From: Datnioides undecimradiatus
Taxonomy: Eukaryota > Chordata > Actinopteri > Lobotiformes > Datnioididae
Length of the DNA: 64,000 nt
Direction of reading: 5' to 3'
Assembly: GCA_008933995.1 (NCBI GenBank)
Contig: WARS01000015.1
Coordinates: 9,740,861-9,804,860, forward strand
Below are positions 52,766 to 64,000 of the stretch, piece after piece (position 1 is the stretch's first letter; each line of letters opens with the position of its first letter). Made by a program: the position numbers and the translations under genes. The notes under the pieces were generated by a model. The model worked only from the letters and a program-made list of their open reading frames with translations, ran no database searches and was not told the DNA's origin.

Positions 52766-54402
52766 GGTCTGTGACTAGTGGTCTGGAAAGACACAGAATC
52801 TTATCAGCTTCCTCTCAGGAGGGAAACAGCTCCATAAACAATATGTCAACATTACTGAGCCTCTGTGTAGGTTGACACAGACAACAGGCAGTCCTGCAGG
52901 CTTGGGCACTCTCTACAATGACTGGACTATTAACACCAGGTCTCCTTCTCCATTAGAAAAAGAAAAAAAGTGTTTTTATTAGCATATAAAATGAAAATCT
53001 GAGCACAAACATTGTGAGCGACACTCTCTGGGCTGAAATATGTAAGGCATTTTTAAGGACCATACTGGTGTTTTTATTGTTTTATTTTTAGTTTGTTTTT
53101 TCCAAACTTTTTATTACATTCATTCAATTATCACAGACTACGATATGATAGATTTCCTTACATGGTCGCCATCAAATACAGTTTATTTTAGTACAGGCTG
53201 AAACATTCTTGAACATGTTTTACATTATTTTTATTTATTTTATAATTTTTTCTGATGTACTTTTTCGATTAAACTCTGTTTTTACTTTTTCTGTATTGTG
53301 TCTCTCTTTAGGACATAACCTTGCTGAAATGGTGTCAGTCCAGGCCTACCTGTGCTCTGAAACCACACCCCTCACCTGGGTGGGTGGAGCTTCATTAGAG
53401 TATGTCCAAGATGATGCTCAGGTGGGGAAAATGCACAAATATAATCCTATACATTGTGTGGTGGTTTGTGCCCTGTTGTAAAAATGTCCCGCCTGTGTGC
53501 AGATTCTTCATGTGTTGTAAATGTGTTGTAATCTTCTGTTTGGACAAGGACTGATGAGGAAAAGGTTGAAATGACTGTCTGACTGTTTTATTGACTGACT
53601 GTTGGGTGTTTTTGCACACCGGTTATCACAGATTGCATGGTATTCATTGCTGCTTTGTTTTCAGGACCTGGCAGAGCACTTGGTAATCCATGGACATTGT
53701 CTGACTTCCACTGATCACAAGGAGCTGAGCAGCCTCTTCAACCTGGGCCAGGAGAGCTCTCGCTGGGCTATGGATCGTCGTGTGGCTCTGGCCATGGCCA
53801 ACCTGGATATCCCTCAAAACTGGAATGTACTGGGGAGCCACAGTGGAGATGGTGAGAGCAGGATTATATTATCTTGCTGTACAGGCATTCCTGCACAGAT
53901 TTGTTGATCTAAAGCACATTTGGTTTTTATTAAAACAAGGTCTGTGAACATATTAAAATTGTTAAATGTTTAAAACCTTGCACATCAGAAGAATCATAGA
54001 TAAATTCTCAGATGAGGGAAATCGAGGAATGTTTTAACGGGTCTAAAGACAGATGCAGTTTTGTTTAAAGAGGGATTTATATTTTTATCAATTAAATGTC
54101 AATTCATTAAAAAAATCAGACGAGTCAGCAGTTGATATGAGTCACAGTCGTAACCTTTCTCTCGGCCTTGTGCTGGAAGCTGTCAAAGGAAGGTGAACTG
54201 TTCTTCCTTGCTCCCCTTCACTCCTCTTCTCCTTCTACATCATTCCCATTTTCCATGCTCACTGGGCTCAAATCGGAAGTGAACATGGTCACGTGAGCTT
54301 CTGTTGAATTCATCAAAGCCAATTAAGCAGCATGTAATGTGGTTAATAGAGCCTTTCCATCTGGAAGTAGCCCTAGGCAGAGCTCAATAAATCTGAGGGC
54401 AA

Positions 54403-54452
<50 letters not shown>

Positions 54453-57400
54453 GTGTGCGGGCTGCCATATTTACTAGATGCCACCATCTGTTTGTACGAT
54501 CTGAGTGTTTGTGTAGGGCCACCTACATAAATAACAAACTAGATTTAGCGTTAATATAGTTATGGCAGTCTGTTTCATTGCAGCGTCTCCCTCTAAATGT
54601 CTGCAGTTAATTTAATAACACTGCTTACGACATCACTCTACTGCTCTGTGCGAATTATCAATCCCTAACTCTCCTTTGGTGGTTACCATTTTTTTTTTGC
54701 ATTGCATTCTGTAAAGGCACTGGAAAAACATAACAAATCCTCACTCTGGCAAAAAACCAAAACAAATCAGGAGACTTTGTTGAATTTTGGATTGATTAAG
54801 TTCTCTCCTGCCTGAGGTCGCCTCTGGAAAATGTACCATAATTTTGACATTCAGCTGGAAAAGTGTTACCTTGTAAAACTTGTCTTTGTAACTCAACAAG
54901 GTCTGCACCCTTGTTGAGCATGAGTAGAATATTCATGGAAAAATAGAAAAACTGACTTTTTCAGAACTGATGTTAAGCCTTTTAGATCTTTACAGTAAGC
55001 CTGGCTTTGGTGTCACTAGCTCCTGCCTGTTTGTTTACAAAAAACCCCCAAAAACTCATTTAACATGGAAAACATTATGAACTCTTGTAAAAGTAAATTT
55101 AAGTATTTCTTGCACCAGTTTTGAAGCATAAAATGCCCTACAGCAAATATCAATTGTGATAAATGTTTGGTTTATGATAAGACAATATCATTTGTGGTTT
55201 TCAGTCCTGCAGGACTGGAGACTTGCAGGACTTGCAGGACTTACTGAGGAGGTTAAAATGTTCCCCCGGTCTCAGGTAGAGACTGGACAGGTGTGGTCAT
55301 TAACTAACAGGGAGGAACATAGAGCTGCGGGGCTCCAGGCCTCCAGGACAGGAACTGAACATGTATTTTTGGGGTGATTCACAATGATTGACACACATTC
55401 TGGCTGTTTTGTTGCTTTGAATACTCGTTAATCGAGGTGGGGATTGTCAAAAGTTTTATAAAAGGAGTCATACGCAATATTCATTGATATTAAAGTAATG
55501 TGACTACCTTCTGCATTTGCCTTCCTAACTGTCACATATTGTGGTCAAAGTCTGAATTCCCAAAAAGACCCTAAAAATGGATGACATGTCCCAAACAAAG
55601 CAAAACTGTATTTGCATACAGGAGCAGTGGTTCCAGTGGATACTCAGTTTAACAAGGTACTTGACTAACAGAAAACAAAAAAGAATTGTAACCTCCACTT
55701 ACTCGGTATAAACTACACAGCCGGATGTGTACAATATTGTAACGCTCTCCTATTTTTTTGATCTAGCCGGATATAACTGACTATTTTCCCATGACCAGGC
55801 TGAAGTGTGTTGACTCTCTGTCTCTTTTTTCCTGTTGAATATTAATATTCTAAACCTGGAGATCTGCTCAGGGATGGAAATATTTTAAGATCTGCTGCAA
55901 TTTCAAAAATAAAATACAGCACATATTCAAGCTTACCAGCTAGCTGCTCGACTGTTGCTGATTTCTTGCAGGCCAGTTACCTGGATACAGATCTTGTTGG
56001 ACTGCATTAAGTATCAGGTACAGAAATAATAATAAAGTGTCACCACTTTGTTGAAAAGCTTTTGTTGCCTTAAAGTGGGTTAGTGGAGCAGTGGGATCCA
56101 GTGCTGTGCAAGGGAAGAAATAAATCATTGACATTTAGGTTAATTATCATGGGGAGCTGGTTATCGAGACAAGATTCTTGACGTTAGTTTCCTCCTATTT
56201 TCTCACATTCTGCTACTGGCTTGTGTTTTTCCTCGCCTCACCTCCCTCTTTCATTCAGCAGCTGTCTTAGATCTAACAGCATACTTTCATCTCTGCAGGG
56301 TTGCATCCTTCACGTTATTATATTTCTTCCTTTATCTCCAGAGCACAGCGTCAGGGAGTCTCCCCTCCACCTGGCTGTGCGATGGAGTCTGTATCGGCTG
56401 GCAGAGCTGCTGCTTTGCCAGCCGGGTGGTCTGATGGCTGTCAGTCTGCCAAACGAAGAGGGAGTCACACCGCTGCAGCTGGCGCGGGCAGCAGGCAACG
56501 CCGAGCTCCTGGAGCTGCTCACACAGTAAGATTATCAGCTCTGCTTCAGGGAGAGAAACTGACAAATGAATCACTGTTTTGCTGTAACATAAGGCGTGCA
56601 ATGCAGAGTTTCCCCACACACAGTTAGGGAAAGTTCCTTCAGATGAAGAAACAACCTAGTGTTACTCCATCAATCCATTAGGTGTGCCCAGCTTTCCTTT
56701 CACAGTTTGCTGGAACCAATCCCAGCTCACATTGGACAAGAGGTGGGCAGGTCACCAGTCAATCACCGGGCAGGGCAACGCATTGAGACAGATTCAGGCT
56801 CACACTCGCAACTATGAGTCATTTTAAGGTACCATTTAACATAACAGGTGTTTGGACTGTGGGAGAGAAAAACCATGCAAGCATAGATAAAACATGCTTA
56901 GAAAGGCCCACGACTTTCTTGCTGTGAGGTGAAATTGCTCAACAGTGCACCACTGTGCCTCCCAGCTATTACCCCAGATAATTTACATTCTTTAGATTTC
57001 TAAAATACTGTAAATATACTGGTTCACGTACATTTTATGAACATATAAAATGCTGAACACCTGTCAAACTCAACACAAAATGTTTTGTGCTCAATCTGGA
57101 TCCATAAATCTTTAGCACAGCTTTAATAGGCCTGTTTACCTGGCCTGAAAAACTCATAGACCATCATCTGCAGGGAGTGACAGTGCTTTTAGGGGTTTGT
57201 TTCTATATTCTAAGGGCTCTATTCACATTTTTATGATAAAACTAATCCTAATGTGATTAAACTAACCCACCTGTTGTGCTGCAGCCCGCCCAACCCTCTC
57301 GCCACACCTCCGGCAGGTCTGTCCCAGGTGTGGGCAGACAGGTCCCAGTTGCTGAGGTTCTGTCATGACACGGGGAACCTGACTCTGACTGTCCGACAAA

Positions 57401-59968
57401 ACCTGAGGTGGAACTCAGAGGAGAGTCGGCACGCTGACATCCTGCTTCTCAGAGACCGACTCAGAGATGAAGACTTCCTCAGAGAGGTGAGACTGAGTTA
57501 TCAGTGTTGTCTGCTGCTGGTAAAAGTATGCAAACACAGGAGTACAACAATAAATCAACATCAATTGTGATCAGATAAGCAAAAAAAAAAAGAAAAGAAA
57601 AAAAGCTTTTATAAAATCAAAACTTATCACGGGTCATTTAATTTAGAGCGTTGCACCTAAACATGAACAAACTACAATGTACCTGGGATTGGGGAAAAGG
57701 CAAGCACAAGGTCAGAATCAGCAACTGGTCTTTATATTTCAGTTTCCTGCATCTTCTCACATTACCTTTCCTCTCCCAGATCAAAGCATTGAGGAAGGAA
57801 CATGTGGAGACCATCTTGGAGAAGGAAGAACTGGTGGATGATCCCACTGAAAACGGTATGTTTCCTAATCTGTCAGCTTTGTGGGATTTGAGGAGAGACA
57901 CTGAACCATCCAGTCTAAACTCTTCTCTTTTATCTTGCAGTGGTCTGCCATTTTTAGTTCTGGTGGTTCAGAGGAGAGATAACTGTTGCTAGGGTCAGGC
58001 TACAATATTAAAAGGCATTGGCTGCCCTCCTGTGGCCGTTTGAGGTATTGCAAGTCTGAACAAAAAAGGTAGAGAAAGGAAAATGAAATTACAGGATTCC
58101 TGTGGAAAAATCAGGCTGTGACACAGACTCATTAAAGAGGATTTAAGTATGTGAATTTCATTAACAGTGTGGGTGAAGGTCATGTGACGGTAAAGAAGTA
58201 AACATTTGAATTTATGAATAATTACACTAATATAATATAACAATAGTATAATATAATATGAGATTTAGTTTCTATAAATAATGCTATTCTAACATGGTGT
58301 CCATTATAGCAGCAAAATCAACTTCCCCTGTCTCTCTCTCTCTCTCTCTCAGTCCCATTCTTTCCCTCTGTCTCTTTATCACCTGTCTCTATCTCTCTCT
58401 GTTTCTCTCTCTCACACACTCTGCTCTTCTCCCTCTGCTACTCTCTCACCATATTGTTTGTCGCTCTCTCTCTCTCTCTCTCTCTCCATCCATCTCTCTC
58501 TCAGTCTCTGTGTCATTCTCTCTCCTCTGTGTCTTTCTCCCACTCTTTGTCTCTCTCTCCATCTCTCTCTGTCTCTCTCACCCTGTCTCTCTCTCCCTCT
58601 GTCTCCATCTTGTTGTGGAGCGACATCAGAGCCAGCTGGCATCGCCGTATCAGGCTGAATGTGTTTTATGGTATCATGCTGAGGCACAGGCAGACTTTTG
58701 TCAAAATAAGCTTGTTTAGGGTTTTTCTTTATTTTAACATCCCCTCCTCTCTCTGCCTTTGCTTTTTATTTCTCTTTATCACATGAATTTCGTTCTCTCC
58801 GACTTGCTCTCCCCATCTATATAACCTTTACGAGTACGCTGCCACTTCCCTCTACTGCATTTCCTGCCTTTATATTTTTACATGACTCCCCTCCTTTCAA
58901 AACCACCCAAACACTAATTTCTGCGTGTCGCTGCTTTGCTTCGGGTTAGCAATCACACACGTTGTTTCTTTGATCTGAGGATGCACATGGTAGTTAAATG
59001 GAAAAAGTGCGAAAGGAGATCAAGGCCACACGGTAAAGAATCTCACCAGGTTAGAAAAGAAAAATAAGACCTACATGATACATACATCATTAGAAAACGG
59101 GCAGACATGTTTGTGCTTACTTGGCTGCTGTAGGGCTGTGTCTCAGTGTGTTTTCTCATCTTTCAGCACTGTATTCTGATATCAATGGAGGAATCTCTAC
59201 TGGAGAAGAAAATGTGAGTATTAAATGCATGGACAGTAATTCTTACAACAATTCACTTGCTGAGCTATGGACTAAAATATTACCAGTGTGGGAAGATGAA
59301 CGTGGAAATTGTGTTTAAACAGCTTTATCTGACGAGTTAAGTCAAAAAAGAACATAAGGTTTCTCATCCTTCCAACGCCATCCAGACAGTGTTTTCTACT
59401 TTCCAGCAACAGGTGTGACTTTCAAAGAAAAGTCCTGGATAGCTCATCTCAGATTTTTTAAACTCTCAATTTTCCATTCATCCTCCACAAACATCTGCAT
59501 CAGCCAGTGGCAAACTGCGGTCATGGCTAAAACAAGGCACCAACTACCCCTCAATGCCCCACATTGTTTCACTCTTATTGTTGAGGTGTTGAAGTTGGCA
59601 CCTTGCACGCGCCACTGAATAGCCGACTTTGTGGTGCGATCAAATGTGTATTTCGTGTTTCAGGAGGTGTTTGCAAGAGCACATGATTCTGGTCATCTGA
59701 TAGGACCTGTTTTATGTGATACAGATGGCTACCTAATTGATCTCTCTCTCTCTCTCACACACACACCTAGGCTCTCACCAACACTTGTGTTATTGTACTT
59801 AGCACGGCTCTTTTTTTTGGTTTTGTGGTCTGCTTGTAGCCTGATGGGAAGGTCTTGCTGCTGTATGGTGAAAGGTTCCTTGTTTCCCCACTCAGGAGTA
59901 TGAAGAGCCGCTGATGTTTTGCCTGAATGAGGAGGACGAGGAGGACGAGCCGCCGCAGCCTGTCTCTG
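48273..59968 (+). CDS. arhgef28: Rho guanine nucleotide exchange factor 28 (p190RhoGEF), N-terminal exons; continues past right edge
   Basis: Exons in phase: 48273-48305, 52341-52482, 53312-53421, 53665-53851, 56342-56525, 57285-57486, 57780-57855, 59167-59213 and 59896-59968. Together they encode about 351 residues. The start MELSRRKVPLYGQ matches human ARHGEF28 (MELSCSEAPLYGQ). Further matches are VPEDAEVY, VSVQAYLCSE, LDIPQNWNVLGS, ESPLHLAVRWSLYRLAELLLCQPGG and LPNEEGVTPLQLA (an ankyrin-like segment). LRDRLRDEDFLREIKAL continues the domain, and the last exon is acidic (LNEEDEEDEPPQP). The zinc-finger, DH and PH domains that activate RhoA lie beyond the window. Family knowledge: the protein regulates RhoA and focal adhesions and binds neurofilament mRNA. 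The first seven exons are secure; the last two rest on splice signals and phase. Confidence 0.9.
49173..49203. repeat. ATGA tetranucleotide microsatellite
   Basis: About seven AATG/ATGA units in a row at the edge of an interspersed repeat. Confidence 0.9.
49230..49840. repeat. Teleost interspersed repeat with internally duplicated unit
   Basis: Phrases such as CTTTCATGGCAACCTATCCAA, GTTGAGACATTTCA, CAATAGGATTCATCCTCTG and AGTAGGCTTCATCCTTTG recur. They match a repeat common in fish genomes in which the unit (variable warning that mean sea-level-like unit is not implied; the unit is a DNA motif of about 180-200 bp) occurs in tandem. At least two diverged units are visible. No coding content; class unknown to me. 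Confidence 0.45.
52704..52762. repeat. CA microsatellite
   Basis: About 29 uninterrupted CA units in the intron after 52482. Confidence 0.97.
54404..54450. repeat. GT microsatellite
   Basis: About 23 uninterrupted GT units in the arhgef28 intron 53852-56341. The rest of that 2.5-kb intron shows no supported feature. Confidence 0.97.
56690..56970. mobile_element. Diverged copy of a common teleost short interspersed element
   Basis: GGAACCAATCCCAGCTCACAT, CACCAGTCAATC, TTTGGACTGTGGGAG, CTTGCTGTGAGG and CACCACTGTGCCTCCC follow each other in the order known from a very abundant fish repeat. The copy lies in an arhgef28 intron and is clearly diverged. No coding capacity. Confidence 0.6.
57941..58012 (+). 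other. Possible alternative terminal exon of arhgef28
   Basis: A strong acceptor (CTTTTATCTTGCAG ending 57940) lies only 85 bases after the donor of exon 57780-57855. Joined in phase it adds VVCHF and a stop, and ATTAAA follows at 58007-58012. This would give a short N-terminal isoform without the GEF domains. Support is splice signals only. Confidence 0.3.
58328..58622. repeat. CT-rich (TC)n low-complexity tract
   Basis: Nearly 300 bases of TCTC runs with short interruptions in an arhgef28 intron. Long open frames here (all Ser/Leu on plus, Arg/Glu on minus) are products of the repeat, not genes. Confidence 0.95.
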
Positions 59969-62900
59969 GTAAAGATTTTCATTTCATTCATTTCATTTTA
60001 TTTTTAAACTTATTCCCAAGCAAGGTTACTTTCTCAGAAGCCCGTTTTTAGATTTGATTGTTTGGATTCCAGAGTTTGCGGTGCCTCAGCTGTAGATCGT
60101 GTTTTGCACAGGCTGAAATTGATCGCTGTTGTTTTAGGTGGTGTTATATTCATAGGAAGTTATCCAAGTAGCTTCTAATCATTTAGTGAGTCCAACTGCA
60201 GGAAACATTTCCTTTCCTGAACAGAACTTGGAACTCAGCTCTAATCCTCGGCTATGGCTGTCTACCATCCCTAAGGACTGTAGGATCACATTTCAGCCCC
60301 GTGGCTTTGTCTTGCTCCCCCACCCTGAAGTTTTGGGAGTCTTGTCACTCTGCGTTTGCAGTGATTGTGGCACTGAGAAGGAATCTTTTTTATAGGACGT
60401 GCAGTGAAGTCTCCCGTAGCAAATCCTGAGTCACCCTGTTCCTGCAGGCTGTGACAGGGGGAACAGAAATGAATCCTAACTAGGTGGCTGAAGGTGGCTT
60501 CATTCTGATCTTCTTCTGGACGGGAACGCAAGGATTTGAGAGTGGGAACATCCTGTGGGTTAATAATTGGCTTGTATTGCTGCAGAGCAGACTGATGCCT
60601 CAGTGTAAGAATGCTGTGGTCACAAGCTGAGGCTTCAGGCTTTATAACACTTGGCACTGGACATCTGCAATCTTAACTTCCTGTGGCTGGTGTTGTTTTC
60701 CATGCTATATGGTTTAGCCATTTTGCTCTTTGTGTGTGTATGTTAGTGTGAGTGAGAGAGAGAGAGTGTGTGTGTGTTTATGTGTGTCTGTGTGTGTTTG
60801 TTGGCTGCTGGACGGCTTTTCATATTTTCTGTGTAGTCTTTGAAGACTCCCTGCCTGTGACCTCGATCGATCCCTTCAAACGTTTCTTGTGGTTCGGATT
60901 AATAACACCGGTCACTTGAGTCCTGTTTTCTCCAGCTTTTCGCTCAGTGCCATGTATGAATAAGAAAAAACAAAACATGACTCAGGTTTTATACATGTAA
61001 TGTTTCCAGGATTACAATGCTTATTTGACCCTAGAGGAATTTCAGTTCCTCATTAGACATTCCTGAGCTGTCAAGCATTATGAGTGACTAGCAAGTATTT
61101 ATTTTTGTTAACAAAGACATGAAGCACATTGGAGGATTCCTGTCATATTTTTATCACTTTCGATATGGCTGCTTGACTTCAGCCAATGCGTCATCAAATA
61201 CACAGACAAAACTCCTATACCTCAGGCTTCAGCAAGGGATGAGGAATTTGGAGTGTAGCTGTCATGTTCCCCCTGTCTTCTTGATACCAGCTCTTTCCTT
61301 TCTCTGCTTCAAATTACTGTAACTTTATTGGAAAAGCTCTAATGAAATACAGTATTGCCCCAGCAGCTTGTACAATGTAAATATAATAGTTAACATTTTT
61401 TTAAGAAACAAAGACACGTTTCTCTCATCTTCTATGCTCTGTCTCCCTCCTCTTTCACCCACCCCTGCCCTCCTAATGCCCCCAAAATTCAAATACCCCA
61501 CCCAAAACACACACACTTGCCCCCAAATATCTACATGCACACACACAAACAGACAGACTCATGAACCCGTGCCCCTGGGTCGCATCCTCCCAGGTCAGCA
61601 TTTTAATGTGAGTTTAGTGAACAAACAGCAAAGGCCACTTCATCCTGGGGTGCTCTGCTCTCCACAAGTGAAGCAGAGAAGGAGGTCAGGGTGAGTGTGT
61701 GTGTGTGCACTTGTATGCTTGTGAGGGATATTGCAGTTGGGAAGAGTAATCTGAAGGGTGCAGTGGGTATGGGGAAGTGAAAAAGGGGGTGTTTGTGGCT
61801 GAATGGGGGTTGCCAGGGCTTTGCTGAATGCAGTTTTCCAGCAGCTTGTTGAGATCCCCAGGGAGAAGAGAGTGGAGCAGTGTGAGAATGGTTTGTGTGT
61901 GTGTGTGTGTGTGCGCGCGAGAGAGTAAGAGAAGGGATTTATGATATGGATAGTTTGGCACTGTGACAACAGACGATGAGTGCAACACCAGGAACGCTAA
62001 CAAGAGTCTCCGACCCCGGCTGAGGGATCTAATCGGAGAACGGAAAAAAGGATTAAACCTCACACAGACCCCACAAAGGCAGCATTAACGTTCACGAGTA
62101 CAGTGCCAACACCCTCCATCCCCTCTCCCCCCCACACACACCCTCACACACACATGCAAAGAAACTTTTTTCTATATCCTCAGTGTACCTCTGTCTCCCT
62201 CCTCTGTGTGTGTTTTCCCTACAAAACCTTTCTTATCCCTCTTTTTTCTTTTTTGCATCACATTCCTTCGTTTATGTGCATTCATAAACCCATGTTTGGC
62301 CTCTATCCAGAGTGTCATTGTCTGATTGTCTTTTAAACCTCTTCACCATCGCATTCTCTCACTTTTACCACCTCTAGCAAATCGTACATGTATTGTTGCA
62401 GCAGCAAATGGAGCACTGTACTCCTGCAAGTTGGCAAGAGGAGGAGGGGGGGGGGGCATGGAAGAAGAAAACAGCAGCAGCTCTCACTGCTGTCTCCATG
62501 GTGAGGCTGCTGACCTGGCAGTCTGCCCCCCCCCGCCTTCCTCACGGTCCAAACCCCTTTCCCCCTCAGCTTGGCTTTGACATGCTAAAATATAGAGAAA
62601 GAGACTAAGAGAATGGAGTGATTGAGAAGGACTCCCTTTAGACGTGGCATATTCGGGGTGAATGGCTTGTACCTTGGAGTGTGTGGAGTGTGCAGCTCTG
62701 CAGCCTGGCGTAGCTCTGAGACAATCATGAACTCACAGGGTTAATGATTTCTCTGATGTCTGAGGCTCACCTCTGCTAAGCCGTCTGCAGGCATGTTTGT
62801 CTTCACTGTAGGTTCTGAAGTCACTCCTATATTTGACTTTTGTCTCTTTCTGTTTCTCTCCCTTCCCCAGTCACTCTTTCCGGCCGTCAATACACTCCTC

Positions 62901-63382
62901 CCCCCTGCTCCTGTCAGCATGTGTTGATCTCTCTCCCTCTCCTGCGGTACTGTGTGTGGTAGATGAGTGACTGAGGGAACAGAAAAAGACTTAGAGACCC
63001 AGAGGTTGGCACAGATCTGAGAAAAGCAGTCAGAAAGGACAGAACAAAGTGGTAGATAGGAAGGAAACTCAAGAAAAGGAACAGAGGCAGAGGACAGGGT
63101 TCAGTCCCGGCTCTGTCAGACAGTTGGTGCGGAGTTGTAGACAGGGGAGGGGGTTGATTTTAGGGGGAGGGGAGGCTGTGGGAGACAGAGGGGAACATGC
63201 TGGCTCACTCCTGAAGTGTCAAGAGTGTCTACAGCGGAGCTCTGGAAGAAGGAGAGTGAACGCTGCAGCAAGTCTGTAGTCTGTTCGGCCACAGAGAAAT
63301 GGATGTATACTGAGGCACTGCTCATTTATTTATCAAACGCCTTGAGCTGTTTGGATGAAGAGTCTCTTGAAGACTTCAAATC
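59969..63382 (+). other. arhgef28 intronic DNA before the alternative first exon
   Basis: About 3.4 kb with short GT/GA runs (60740-60800 and 61690-61925), CA-rich DNA near 61505-61550 and a G-homopolymer near 62446-62456. One candidate exon (62378-62500) is listed separately. No interspersed repeat was recognised. Confidence 0.4.
62378..62500 (+). other. Candidate internal exon of arhgef28
   Basis: An acceptor (TTTTACCACCTCTAG ending 62377) and a donor (CATG then GTGAGG at 62501) enclose 123 bases. They stay open in the phase left by exon 59896-59968 (phase 1 in and out). The peptide is ANRTCIVAAANGALYS, then a Gly run, then MEEENSSSSHCCLHG. I see no clear match to human ARHGEF28, and the Gly run comes from a G homopolymer, so this may be chance. 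Confidence 0.25.
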
Positions 63383-63467
63383 ATGGATTCTGACTCCGAC
63401 TCTCCTTTCAACTATTCCTGGCCCTCGTTTCCAAAGATGAGGATGCGCAGGAAGACGGGCAAAAAAG
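63383..63467 (+). CDS. Candidate alternative first coding exon of arhgef28
   Basis: ATG in a good context (ATCATGG) begins MDSDSDSPFNYSW, PSFPKMRMRRKTGKK, ending at a donor (AAAAAAG then GTAACA at 63468) in phase 1. Phase 1 is the same as that of exon 59896-59968, so both can splice to the same downstream exon beyond the window. In the same frame a TGA lies 12 bases upstream, so translation would start here. The peptide is hydrophilic and basic, looks like real coding sequence and sits downstream of a GC-richer stretch (62.9-63.3 kb). Internal promoters producing shorter forms are known in related RhoGEFs. It could instead be an internal exon if an unseen in-phase acceptor is used. Confidence 0.5.
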
Positions 63468-64000
63468 GTAACACAGAGTGGCACCTAAACTGATAGGTGT
63501 GGGAATCTTCATTTAATTTGTAGAAGAACTGTCTCTGCTTCCTGTCACGCTGACTGTTTTTTCTCACTTGTGTGAATAGCTATTCAAGTTGACAAGGTTG
63601 CTTTCAATTTCGCAGTTAGTTAAATATTCTTGGACTATAGAGAAAGTGTTACTGTTAACGGCTGCAGTGTTTGGCGGACATTAGATGAATGTGGAAGAGC
63701 GTCAGGAAGAAAGTGGCTAGCAGAGTACTTTTTAGTTGCATCTCTTTTCTTATACCTACAGCACGTTACAGATGGCAAAGTGCCCTCCTGGCCGGCCCTC
63801 AGCTCAATGTTCACTGTGGAACAATAAAGTTAAAATTAGACTGTTCCCATTACACACAGGCTTATTCACAGGCCTCCTCTGCAGCCGCGAGTCAATCAGG
63901 GGGAGATAAGTGTATGTTTGCCAGTGATGTAACCTGATATCTGACAGTATGTTGGGGAATGTCAGACGTCTACTCGAGGCTGATCGAGTGGTTTGGGGCT
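63468..64000 (+). other. arhgef28 intron at the right edge
   Basis: Continues the intron after the candidate alternative first exon to the edge of the window. Nothing recognised. Confidence 0.4.

Noticed and set aside
55215-55287. Possible extra arhgef28 exon (VLQDWRLAGLAGLTEEV...) between acceptor TTTTCAG and a CAG/GTAGAG donor
   Set aside because: It ends in phase 0 while the following exon needs phase 1, and its core is a short direct repeat (TTGCAGGAC). Kept out of the gene model.
58294-58719. Long Ser/Leu-rich open frame on plus and Arg/Glu-rich frame on minus
   Set aside because: Both are translations of the TC-rich tract, with no start context, domain or splice support.
61594-61708. 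Possible arhgef28 exon after the CCTCCCAG at 61593
   Set aside because: The reading frames close quickly or give no family resemblance, and the surroundings are GT/CA-rich simple sequence.

Overview
The window is vertebrate nuclear DNA, almost certainly from a ray-finned (teleost) fish. It has intron-rich vertebrate genes with GT-AG introns, dense dinucleotide microsatellites, Tc1-type transposons, an L2-like LINE whose 3' tail is a short pentamer repeat, and fish-like il12b, pradc1, btf3, utp15 and arhgef28. A percomorph is my guess from the look of the proteins; the species cannot be named from this.

Layout. (1) 1-9.7 kb: the BTB-domain start of hic2 on the minus strand, probably followed by a long 5' intron and a CpG-rich promoter near 8.7-9.5 kb. 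(2) 11.8-23.2 kb: a cluster of one lineage of rhodopsin-like GPCRs that I cannot assign to a named receptor: one gene on minus (A), three intact on plus (B, D, E) and one broken copy (C). (3) 24-25.2 kb: a Tc1-type DNA transposon with both inverted repeats. (4) 26.6-28.9 kb: pradc1 on minus in five exons, with an L2-like LINE against its promoter (28.9-30.6 kb). (5) 33.1-35.4 kb: il12b (IL-12/23 p40) on minus in seven exons. (6) 37.7-46.9 kb: btf3 (minus) and utp15 (plus) arranged head to head. (7) 47-64 kb: the 5' part of arhgef28 on plus, running off the right edge.

Main observations. First, every intact GPCR ends its long exon with a splice donor whose GTAA or GTGA supplies the apparent stop codon. 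A downstream acceptor in the matching phase adds a short second exon, so single-exon models of these receptors probably lack their true C-terminal tail. D and E also show blockwise near-identity that points to gene conversion. Second, intron 4 of utp15 holds a complete box C/D snoRNA. Its D' guide pairs with 5.8S rRNA and by the D+5 rule targets U14, the site assigned to SNORD71. A ribosome-biogenesis gene therefore appears to host an rRNA-modification guide. Third, arhgef28 has a plausible internal first exon at 63.4 kb in matching phase.

The btf3-utp15-arhgef28 block matches the gene content of human 5q13; ankra2, which lies between BTF3 and UTP15 in human, is not seen here. il12b, pradc1, the GPCR cluster and hic2 lie beside this block in the fish but are scattered in human. 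All exon boundaries were read by eye from splice signals, reading phase and family resemblance; no alignment or transcript data were available.
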